5,245 nucleotides of DNA. Source: Mollicutes bacterium. GTDB lineage: Bacteria; Bacillota_I; Bacilli_A; Izemoplasmatales; Izemoplasmataceae. Positions 1 through 4,495 of the stretch are shown here, piece after piece. A program made the translations under genes and the position numbers. Below the pieces are notes generated by a model. It did no database searches and was not told the origin of the DNA. It worked only from the letters and a program-made list of their open reading frames with translations. The stretch is taken from assembly GCA_003551455.1 (NCBI GenBank), contig PUMR01000037.1, forward strand, positions 1 to 5,245. The letters run 5' to 3'. The first letter of the stretch is position 1. The number at the start of each line of letters is the position of its first letter.

Positions 1-512
1 GGGGCGTGCAAGGCCACGGATTGACCTATGCCACCTCGAACCGGGGCGGCTGCCACGTCCGCGGCTACATGATCAGCCCCGAGGTGCTGGGACTGCCCGA
101 AAAACTCGAGCGCATGGATTTGAAAGACAAGCCCTTCTGGGTGAAGACCTTCCAGGACCTCACCGCTTTCATCGATTCGACGGGACTCTGCCTCTTCACC
201 TCGTTCGCGCTTGACGCCAACGACTACGCCGAAATCTACAACAACATCGTCGGCACCGACTGGAAGGCCGAAGACGCCCTGGCGGCCGGTGAACGCATCT
301 ACAACCTCGAACGCCAGTTCAACCTCGAAGCCGGCATCACGGCCGATATGGACACCCTGCCGAAACGCCTCTTGGAAGACGAGATGCCCGAAGGCCCCAC
401 CAAGGGACACGTGCACAGACTCAGTGAACTCCTGCCCGAATACTACGATGTCCGCGGCTGGGACGAAAGCGGCATCCCGACCAAGGAGAAACTCGCCGAC
501 CTCGGACTTTGA
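1..512 (+). CDS. aor: Aldehyde:ferredoxin oxidoreductase, tungsten-containing (C-terminal part, 5' end outside window)
   Basis: This is the last ~169 codons (first whole codon at base 3) of an enzyme that normally has about 600 residues. AORs oxidise aldehydes to carboxylic acids in the cytoplasm, pass electrons to ferredoxin, and carry a tungsten bis-pterin cofactor and a 4Fe-4S cluster. Visible signatures are the segment [17 protein letters not shown] near the start and the motif DSTGLC at bases 174-191. In the Pyrococcus furiosus enzyme, the second DxxGLC motif of the family contacts one pterin, and its Cys is the fourth cluster ligand. The tail has the family pattern [26 protein letters not shown] and ends normally. 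Three accessory genes for cofactor maturation follow on the same strand, which supports the assignment. Substrate range (AOR, FOR or WOR type) cannot be told from this part. The N-terminal half with the other three cluster cysteines is not in the window. Confidence 0.93.
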   Translation, partial: GVQGHGLTYATSNRGGCHVRGYMISPEVLGLPEKLERMDLKDKPFWVKTFQDLTAFIDSTGLCLFTSFALDANDYAEIYNNIVGTDWKAEDALAAGERIYNLERQFNLEAGITADMDTLPKRLLEDEMPEGPTKGHVHRLSELLPEYYDVRGWDESGIPTKEKLADLGL

Positions 513-530
513 ATCCCTGAAGAAAGGTAA

Positions 531-560
531 AAGGGAGGAATGCCGTCGCATTCCTCCCTT
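531..560 (+). other. Perfect 13-bp hairpin between the AOR and radical SAM genes
   Basis: Bases 531-543 (AAGGGAGGAATGC) pair perfectly with 548-560 around the loop CGTC. No U-tract follows on the plus strand (CCATTATCCCC), so this is not a standard intrinsic terminator for the AOR transcript. On the minus strand the stem is followed by a T-rich stretch, but no minus-strand gene ends here. It may be an mRNA-stabilising or processing stem, or an attenuator that lets AOR be made in excess over its maturase. The left arm contains the only Shine-Dalgarno-like sequence (GGGAGG, 533-538) before the radical SAM start, so folding would hide it. The structure is seen directly; the function is inferred. 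Confidence 0.7.
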
Positions 561-575
561 CCATTATCCCCATGA
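540..575 (+). CDS. Possible 11-codon leader mini-ORF overlapping the radical SAM start
   Basis: ATG at 540 opens a reading frame for MPSHSSLPLSP, whose TGA stop (573-575) overlaps the radical SAM start ATG (572-574) in an ATGA arrangement typical of translational coupling. A GGGAGG sits upstream at 533-538, but only one base separates it from the ATG, which is too close for efficient initiation. The peptide has four Ser and three Pro and no homology that I recognise. It may matter only as a coupling device, since the radical SAM gene has no Shine-Dalgarno of its own. It could also be chance, because a frame this short is weak evidence for a gene. Confidence 0.25.
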   Translation: MPSHSSLPLSP

Positions 576-1597
576 AGAAGGTCTATCTCGAACTCACGAG
601 CCGCTGCAACCTCAACTGCGCCATGTGCTACAGGAACACCTGGGACAATGTCGCGGGCGACATGGACGCCGACCTCCTCGAGGGATTGGCTTCGGACATC
701 CCGACAGATGCCGGCATCGTCTTCGCCGGGATCGGGGAGCCGACCATCGCCCGTCTTTTCCGGCGTGCCGTGACCCTGTTCAAGGACCATCCGCTCGAGA
801 TCACCACGAACGGCGTCATCGCCAAAGAGACCCTGCCCTTCGTGCTCGAGAACTTCCGACGGATGATCATCAGCGTCGATGCGACGGGTGACGCCTACTA
901 TCATCTTCGCAAGACCGATTTCGGCCGGGTCAAAAAGACACTCGAAGCCGTGAGGCGTTACAAAAAGGAAAAAGAAACCAAACATCCTGCCATCGATTTC
1001 GCCTTCGTCCTCTCCCGCTCCAACAAGGAGACGATTTTTGATGTCATCGACACCGCCGCCGCCTACGGCGTCGACAGGATCCTCGTCAGCCATCTCCTTC
1101 CCCAGGACAAAGCCCAGGCGGAAGACATCTTCTATACCGAGGACAAGAACGCCGAAGGCCGCGCCTACAAGGACAGAGTGAACACCTACGCCTATTTCCG
1201 CCGCCGCATCGTCATGAGTTTCCCGCACATGGAGATAAAGACGGAGAGACTTTGTCCCTTCATCGAGAACGAACAGGTCTACATCGACCGTTTCGGCGAT
1301 GTCGTGCCGTGTTATCGGTTTGCGAACACTTATAAAGAAATCGTCTTCGGCCGGGAGAAGACCGTCTTGAAACACGCCTTCGGCAACATCCGCGAGGAAT
1401 CGCTTGCGGAAATCTACGACTCGAGAAGCTACCGCCGTTTTCGCGAGGCCGTGAAGAACGCCCGCCACCCGAGCTGTGTCGATTGCGACCTCCGTCACGG
1501 CTGCAGCTATATCGAAGACACCGAATACGACTGCGGGGGATATTCCCCGAGTTGCGCCGATTGCCTCTGGAACCGCCAAATCATTCGCTGTACGTAG
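572..1597 (+). CDS. Radical SAM/SPASM protein, tungsten-oxidoreductase maturase type
   Basis: The 341-residue product begins almost directly with the radical SAM cluster motif (C12, C16, C19: RCNLNCAMCY), followed by the SAM-contacting GIGEP at 53-57. The C-terminus is a SPASM/twitch-type domain rich in cysteines that would hold auxiliary Fe-S clusters: C228, C247, C302, C305, C311, C321, C328, C331 (C340 is also present). Such proteins lie beside aldehyde:ferredoxin oxidoreductase genes in many anaerobes, where they are thought to mature the tungsten enzyme or its cofactor. Pyrococcus furiosus has a comparable 'cofactor modifying' gene next to aor. The chemical step is not established. The ATG at 572 is preferred because the motif begins at residue 12, although the upstream bases (CTCCCTTCCATTATCCCC) contain no Shine-Dalgarno. 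Coupling to the mini-ORF or a structured leader may replace it. The MoaD-like gene starts nine bases after the stop. Confidence 0.85.
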   Translation: MKKVYLELTSRCNLNCAMCYRNTWDNVAGDMDADLLEGLASDIPTDAGIVFAGIGEPTIARLFRRAVTLFKDHPLEITTNGVIAKETLPFVLENFRRMIISVDATGDAYYHLRKTDFGRVKKTLEAVRRYKKEKETKHPAIDFAFVLSRSNKETIFDVIDTAAAYGVDRILVSHLLPQDKAQAEDIFYTEDKNAEGRAYKDRVNTYAYFRRRIVMSFPHMEIKTERLCPFIENEQVYIDRFGDVVPCYRFANTYKEIVFGREKTVLKHAFGNIREESLAEIYDSRSYRRFREAVKNARHPSCVDCDLRHGCSYIEDTEYDCGGYSPSCADCLWNRQIIRCT

Positions 1598-1605
1598 GTG
1601 ATAGC

Positions 1606-1839
1606 ATGATAACCGTGAAACTCTATGCCTATCTCCGGGAAAAACACGGCAAGTCCGTCGAGATTCCCTTCGAGGAGGGCATGAAAGTGGAAGACATCGT
1701 CGAGCGCCTCGAACTTCCCAAGGAGAAACTCTCCTTGATCGTCGCCGGCGCCAAGGACGGCATGGCCGCCAAGATGATGGATGTCCCCTTGGAAGAGGAC
1801 ATGGTCGTCCACATCTTTCCGCCCGTGGCGGGTGGTTGA
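1606..1839 (+). CDS. MoaD/ThiS-like sulfur carrier protein
   Basis: A 77-residue beta-grasp protein starting MITVKLYAYLREKHGK and ending HIFPPVAGG. The C-terminal Gly-Gly is the hallmark of MoaD and ThiS, which are adenylylated by an E1 enzyme and converted to a thiocarboxylate that donates sulfur. In MoaD that sulfur builds the dithiolene of molybdopterin. The start at 1606 is set by an AGGTGA box at 1596-1601 with suitable spacing, and the frame could extend upstream only into the radical SAM gene. The E1 gene follows at once, and the AOR context suggests a carrier dedicated to tungsten-pterin synthesis. It could instead serve another sulfur-transfer route such as thiamin, but no thi genes are seen. 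Family call is firm; the pathway is inferred from neighbours. Confidence 0.85.
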   Translation: MITVKLYAYLREKHGKSVEIPFEEGMKVEDIVERLELPKEKLSLIVAGAKDGMAAKMMDVPLEEDMVVHIFPPVAGG

Positions 1840-2520
1840 ATGGCAAGCTTCCAAAAGAACGAAGGGACGCTCGGAAAAGCGGGTGTAAAAAGGCTCGCGG
1901 ATTCTTGCGCATTCCTCGTCGGACTCGGCGGCTTGGGCGGCTTCGTGGCGAACGGGCTCGTCCGTCTCGGCGTGAAGAAAATCCATCTTGTCGACTGCGA
2001 TGTCTATGAAGAATCGAACCTCAATCGCCAACTCTTTTCCTCGCAGATGAGTCTCGGCAAGAAGAAGACCGACCAAGTGAAGAAGGAGCTCTCGCTCGTG
2101 AACCCGCATGCCGAGATCATCACCCACGACATGCGCATCGAAGAAATGGCGGCCGAAGATTTCCCCAAAGAGGCCGACATCATCATCGACGCCTTGGATG
2201 ATATCACCACGAAGATCCACCTGGAGGCCTTCGCCGGAAAAGTCGGAAAGCCCCTGTTGCACGGGGCGATCGGCGGCTGGTACGGCCAGGTGGGCATCAT
2301 CTCGCCCGGCAAGGGACTCCTGCGCGAACTCTATGGCGAAAAAAAGGCGGGCGTCGAGAAGGAGATGGAGAATCCGACCTTCACTCCCGCCGTCATCGCG
2401 AACCTCATGGTCACCGAATACGCCAAATATATCACGAAGAACGACCATGTTCTCATGGACAGGATCCTCTATGTCGACCTCGAGGAACAGTCCTACCACA
2501 TCCTCTTCGGCAACGACTGA
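1840..2520 (+). CDS. MoeB/ThiF/HesA-family E1-like adenylyltransferase, zinc-site-less
   Basis: This 226-residue Rossmann-fold protein should adenylylate the C-terminal glycine of the upstream carrier using ATP. Family features in order are the nucleotide loop GLGGLGG (28-34), the acidic residues VDCD (51-54) followed by SNLNRQLF (59-66), a conserved lysine region GKKKT (73-77), and DALDD (117-121), which matches the Mg-ATP aspartate motif. A segment NPTFTPAVIANLMVTEYAKYI (178-198) corresponds to the family's C-terminal helix region. Typical MoeB proteins are about 250 residues and bind zinc through two CxxC pairs. Here the only cysteines are C23 and C53, and the place of the first CxxC (about 157-166) reads GKGLLRELYG. 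The ATG directly abuts the TGA of the carrier gene, so translation is probably coupled. A bidirectional terminator begins four bases after the stop, ending the operon. The exact partner is inferred. Confidence 0.85.
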   Translation: MASFQKNEGTLGKAGVKRLADSCAFLVGLGGLGGFVANGLVRLGVKKIHLVDCDVYEESNLNRQLFSSQMSLGKKKTDQVKKELSLVNPHAEIITHDMRIEEMAAEDFPKEADIIIDALDDITTKIHLEAFAGKVGKPLLHGAIGGWYGQVGIISPGKGLLRELYGEKKAGVEKEMENPTFTPAVIANLMVTEYAKYITKNDHVLMDRILYVDLEEQSYHILFGND

Positions 2521-2524
2521 TCCC

Positions 2525-2557
2525 ATGAAAAAACGCTCATCCCGAGCGTTTTTTCAT
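2525..2557. terminator. Bidirectional intrinsic terminator between convergent genes
   Basis: ATGAAAAAACGCTC (2525-2538) pairs perfectly over 14 bp with 2544-2557 around the loop ATCCC. The GC-rich core CGCTC/GAGCG is flanked by A6 on the left and T6 on the right, so each strand sees a hairpin followed by a U-run. It begins four bases after the E1 stop codon. The stop codon of the minus-strand mogA-type gene (2554-2556) lies within the right arm, so one element serves both operons. Confidence 0.92.
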
Positions 2558-3048
2558 GCTTCCTCGCCGCAGTCGGCATCAAGGTTCTTCAAGAGTTTCA
2601 GGCCGTGGTCCAACACGTCGTCGAGGAAGGAGAGATTCTCCTTCACGGCTTTCAGGCTGCCGGGGAGGTTGATGATGAGGCTCCGGTTCCTGATACCCGA
2701 TATCCCGCGGGAAAGATAGGCCTTCTTCGTCACCTTGTAGCTTTCGGCCCGGAGCATCTCGCCGATGCCGGGGACCTCGCGACGGATGACGGCCTTCGTC
2801 GCCTCGGGGGTGTTGTCGCGGGGAGAGAAGCCTGTGCCGCCCGTGGTGATGACAAGGTCGCAGCCGCGTTCGTCGGTGAAATGAAGAAGGTTCTTCTCGA
2901 TGGTCTCCAAGTCGTCGCTGATGACGACCCTCGCTTCGATGGTGAAACCCTCATTTTGCAAGAACTCTTCGATATAGGGCCCGGAACGGTCCTCGCGGAG
3001 CCCCTTGGAACTCTTGTCGCTGCATGTGATGACGGCCGCTTTGAACAT
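2554..3048 (-). CDS. mogA: Molybdopterin adenylyltransferase, MogA/MoaB family
   Basis: The 164-residue cytoplasmic protein matches the usual length of MogA/MoaB, which adenylylates molybdopterin before metal insertion; tungsten users employ the same family. Motifs are ITTGGTGFSPRDNTPEAT (67-84), with D64 and D78 at the positions of conserved acidic residues of the active site, and NLPGSLKAV (127-135). The start at 3048 is chosen because AGGTGG lies at 3059-3054 with five-base spacing and the product then begins MFKAAVITCSDKSSKG, as in relatives. A longer frame up to 3102 would start upstream of the promoter described next and is rejected. The gene converges on the AOR accessory operon and shares its terminator, which suggests a role in the same cofactor pathway, but it has its own promoter. 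MogA and MoaB cannot be separated with certainty by eye. Confidence 0.9.
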   Translation of the reverse strand: MFKAAVITCSDKSSKGLREDRSGPYIEEFLQNEGFTIEARVVISDDLETIEKNLLHFTDERGCDLVITTGGTGFSPRDNTPEATKAVIRREVPGIGEMLRAESYKVTKKAYLSRGISGIRNRSLIINLPGSLKAVKENLSFLDDVLDHGLKLLKNLDADCGEEA

Positions 3049-3066
3049 CCATACCACCTCACCACC

Positions 3067-3075
3067 ATTATAGCA
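3067..3075 (-). promoter_or_regulatory. Extended -10 promoter of the mogA-type gene
   Basis: Read on the minus strand, the sequence TGCTATAAT (3075-3067) is a perfect -10 hexamer with the TGn extension. No good -35 box lies 16-18 bases upstream, which fits an extended -10 promoter. Transcription would start near 3060, giving a very short leader of about a dozen bases with the AGGTGG ribosome site. This fixes the mogA start at 3048. Confidence 0.7.
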
Positions 3076-3105
3076 TCCTTGCGCGCTTTCACACCAGGGC
3101 ATCCC

Positions 3106-3137
3106 AAAAAAAGAAGAGGCGCGTCTCGCGCCTCTTC
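3106..3137 (-). terminator. Intrinsic terminator of the small membrane-protein gene
   Basis: GAAGAGGCGCG (3113-3123) pairs with 3127-3137 over 11 bp around a three-base loop. On the minus strand the stem is followed by seven T (complement of A at 3106-3112). It lies 15 bases past the stop of the minus-strand gene and directly upstream of the mogA promoter, so the two minus-strand genes are separate transcription units. Confidence 0.9.
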
Positions 3138-3152
3138 GTGAACCGGAGTCCG

Positions 3153-3368
3153 TCAGACGATGTCGAGGATCAATACGATGACACCGATAAACACAGCCAG
3201 ATAGGCGGCCTTCCTCTCACCGGCGAAAAGGCCGAGCGCACCGAGGAGAACGGCCAGGATACCGAACCAGAGACCATAGACGAAAACGCCCACGATACCG
3301 GTGGCGATGCCGAGAAGGCCGAACACGAAGCCGTGTTTCGGTGTGAGTTTGTATTTCAGACGATCCAT
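3153..3368 (-). CDS. Small membrane protein of unknown function (71 residues)
   Basis: I do not recognise a named family. The product is 71 residues. After a basic head (MDRLKYKLTPKHG), nearly everything is hydrophobic, with about three membrane segments: roughly residues 13-30, 32-49 and 55-71. A short charged turn ERK sits near 51-53. Glycine-rich helices with a charged linker resemble small DUF4190-like membrane proteins, but this is only a resemblance. The start at 3368 is set by GGGAGGG at 3380-3374 on the minus strand with five-base spacing; an open frame continues upstream to 3758 but runs through the intergenic region and antisense to the lipoprotein gene. It is a single-gene unit closed by its own terminator. 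No context points to a function. Confidence 0.7.
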   Translation of the reverse strand: MDRLKYKLTPKHGFVFGLLGIATGIVGVFVYGLWFGILAVLLGALGLFAGERKAAYLAVFIGVIVLILDIV

Positions 3369-3432
3369 AGAATCCCTCCCGAAACGAGAGATCGGGGAAG
3401 CGACAAAAACGTGTCCACTCCCCCTCACTTCC

Positions 3433-3461
3433 ACCCTAACATCCGTGCCGCGAAAACGCAA
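3433..3461 (-). promoter_or_regulatory. Weak candidate promoter for the small membrane-protein gene
   Basis: On the minus strand TTGCGT (3461-3456) lies 17 bases before TAGGGT (3438-3433), and the -10 is preceded by TG with one base between. Each hexamer is only a partial match to consensus. The position, about 65 bases before the start codon, is reasonable, but a better-placed site may exist. Low certainty. Confidence 0.25.
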
Positions 3462-3468
3462 TGATAAT

Positions 3469-3484
3469 GGGGGGGGGAGGGGCT
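3469..3484. repeat. G-rich homopolymer tract (nine G, A, four G... in the divergent intergenic region)
   Basis: Nine consecutive G (3469-3477) are followed by A and GGGGC. It lies between the divergent membrane-protein and lipoprotein genes. It can be a slippage-prone site or an artefact of base calling. Confidence 0.8.
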
Positions 3485-3542
3485 GGAACCGCTTGACAAG
3501 GTCGATTTCTTCAAAAATCCCGCGCCATCGGCAAAACCGTAG

Positions 3543-3548
3543 TATAAT
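3543..3548 (+). promoter_or_regulatory. -10 box of the lipoprotein gene
   Basis: A perfect TATAAT lies 37 bases before the start codon, giving a leader of about 30 bases. The expected -35 position (around 3520-3525) reads CCGCGC and matches nothing. A perfect TTGACA exists at 3493-3498 but is 44 bases away, far outside normal spacing. The promoter may need an activator, or the hexamer may be chance. Confidence 0.45.
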
Positions 3549-3585
3549 GGATGCAGACAAAGATTCCCGAAAAAGGGGGCGGGCC

Positions 3586-4287
3586 ATGCGCGTTTGGAAA
3601 TCCACCATCCTCTTGGTGGTGCTCTTTTTGACTTCATGCACATTACAAAGAGAAATCCCGAAGACGGACGCGACCACACTCGGAGAAATTTTCGCGCGTC
3701 TCGAAATCCAAAGAGACCAACTTTCCGTCCACCGGACGGAAACTGTCGGTGCGGCCACCGTCGACAGCGTCGAGATGGCGGAAATCGCTTCCTGCTCGCG
3801 GATTGTCGTCCATTTCGTGACGAGTTCTCAGACCCCCACTTTCGCCGCGGATTACATGTTAAAAGTGACGCCGGAATGGCTCTATGACACGCGCACGATG
3901 AAAAGAACGCCACACGCTTTCAACATCTGCACCCCTGACGGAATCGATGCCTTCCTCGCTTCCCACACCCGGCTCTTGGACGGCGCCCTCCATACCAATG
4001 CTTCGTTGACGGAACTCGCCTTGTCATTGGGGGAGCCCCGCTTCCACACTGAAGGGACGGCCTTGATTCTCCGAGGGAGCGATCCGTCTGTCACGAACCT
4101 TCCCGACAACGAAAACGCCATGGTCGAGATCAAATACCGCGACGGAAGACTCTTGGAGATCCATTTCCGCCATGAACACGACTTCCCCGCCACCAAACAG
4201 AAAAGCAACTACATCGGCGGGACCCATTATTATTTTGGTGACGGTCTCGTCAAGGAATTTCCGCCGCTTGTGGATTTCTCTCCCTGA
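3586..4287 (+). CDS. Putative lipoprotein of unknown function
   Basis: The 233-residue product starts with a short basic head (MRVWK) and a hydrophobic stretch ending in a lipobox, LTSC, with the lipid-carrying Cys at residue 18. It should therefore be exported by Sec and anchored to a membrane facing outward. The rest is soluble, with two further cysteines (in EIASCSR and FNICTPDG) that might form a disulfide outside the cell. A segment near the end, LALSLGEPRFHTEG followed by VEIKYRDGRLLEIHF, resembles the LGxP-plus-strands pattern of BamE/BLIP-like small domains; this is an impression only. The ATG at 3586 is chosen because AGGGGG (3574-3579) precedes it and the signal peptide then has normal length. 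An in-frame ATG at 3547 overlaps the -10 box. The gene is monocistronic, ending at a terminator. No function can be assigned. Confidence 0.75.
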   Translation: MRVWKSTILLVVLFLTSCTLQREIPKTDATTLGEIFARLEIQRDQLSVHRTETVGAATVDSVEMAEIASCSRIVVHFVTSSQTPTFAADYMLKVTPEWLYDTRTMKRTPHAFNICTPDGIDAFLASHTRLLDGALHTNASLTELALSLGEPRFHTEGTALILRGSDPSVTNLPDNENAMVEIKYRDGRLLEIHFRHEHDFPATKQKSNYIGGTHYYFGDGLVKEFPPLVDFSP

Positions 4288-4302
4288 CAAGAAAATTTTC
4301 TT

Positions 4303-4324
4303 ACACCCCGCCGGGGTGTTTTTT
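4303..4324 (+). terminator. Intrinsic terminator of the lipoprotein gene
   Basis: ACACCCC (4303-4309) pairs with GGGGTGT (4313-4319) over a GCC loop and runs into six T (4319-4324). It lies 15 bases after the stop codon. A perfect 10-base palindrome GAAAATTTTC (4291-4300) precedes it. Confidence 0.9.
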
Positions 4325-4376
4325 GTATGACAAGAAAGCGGAGAAAACCACAGTCAGATTGTCCTGGGATTTTCAT

Positions 4377-4408
4377 TGAAAAAAAGAAAAAAAGGGTAAA
4401 TTAAAAAG
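4377..4408 (+). other. A-rich tract upstream of the GH30 promoter
   Basis: Bases 4377-4408 are mostly A, with two runs of seven separated by a G and then AAATTAAAAAG. The tract contrasts sharply with the GC-rich genes. It ends roughly 60 bases before the presumed transcription start. It may be intrinsically curved DNA or aid promoter activity, but it is too far upstream for a classical UP element. Confidence 0.4.
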
Positions 4409-4421
4409 TTTCCGAATTTAA

Positions 4422-4435
4422 CGAAAACGTTATCG
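4422..4435. promoter_or_regulatory. LacI-type operator 1 (upstream)
   Basis: CGAAAACGTTATCG is a near-perfect 14-bp palindrome (six of seven pairs) centred on CG at 4428/4429, the typical shape of a LacI-family operator. It also resembles catabolite-responsive elements but has C and G, not T and A, at the outer ends. Its centre is about 43 bases upstream of the presumed transcription start. The controlling protein is not in the window. Confidence 0.6.
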
Positions 4436-4455
4436 TAAAACGCTTGCAAATGTGC

Positions 4456-4464
4456 TAATATAAA
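4456..4464 (+). promoter_or_regulatory. -10 region of the GH30 gene
   Basis: TAATATAAA offers overlapping -10 candidates, TAATAT (4456-4461) and TATAAA (4459-4464), between the two operators. The -35 is unclear: TTGCAA (4444-4449) lies only nine bases before TATAAA, and the standard position (about 4433-4441) reads TCGTAAAAC. Transcription would start near 4470, inside operator 2, as expected for repression. Confidence 0.45.
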
Positions 4465-4466
4465 AA

Positions 4467-4480
4467 CGGAAACGTTTTCG
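4467..4480. promoter_or_regulatory. LacI-type operator 2 (at transcription start)
   Basis: CGGAAACGTTTTCG is a near-perfect 14-bp palindrome (six of seven pairs) centred on CG at 4473/4474. It differs from operator 1 at two positions; both fit the ideal CGAAAACGTTTTCG. It follows the -10 directly, five bases before the ribosome site, so a bound repressor would block transcription. The centres of the two sites are 45 bp apart, about four helical turns. Confidence 0.6.
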
Positions 4481-4495
4481 TTTTGGAGGCGCCCC

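Noticed and set aside
531..560. Hairpin as an intrinsic terminator of the AOR gene
   Set aside because: No U-run follows on the plus strand, and the three downstream genes otherwise have no visible promoter, so transcription must pass through at least partly.
540..575. The mini-ORF as a peptide substrate of the neighbouring radical SAM/SPASM enzyme
   Set aside because: SPASM proteins often modify peptides, but 11 residues leave no room for leader plus core, no Cys or repeat is present, and AOR association points to cofactor work.
443..1912. Long minus-strand open frame of 489 codons
   Set aside because: It is antisense to the radical SAM and carrier genes, whose motifs are clear. The translation is low-complexity and without family features, as expected of a GC-rich shadow frame.
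1507..2526. Minus-strand open frame of 339 codons
   Set aside because: It is a mirror of the carrier and E1 genes, has no plausible ribosome site or motif, and would begin inside the bidirectional terminator.
2605..3141. Plus-strand open frame of 178 codons opposite mogA
   Set aside because: The MogA/MoaB motifs, promoter and terminator are all on the minus strand; this frame is a shadow.
3493..3548. TTGACA and TATAAT as one promoter
   Set aside because: The hexamers are perfect, but the gap is 44 bases, not about 17, so they cannot be bound together by one sigma factor.
3547..3585. Alternative in-frame lipoprotein start at ATG 3547
   Set aside because: The codon overlaps the TATAAT hexamer and lacks a ribosome site, and it would add 13 charged residues before the signal peptide.
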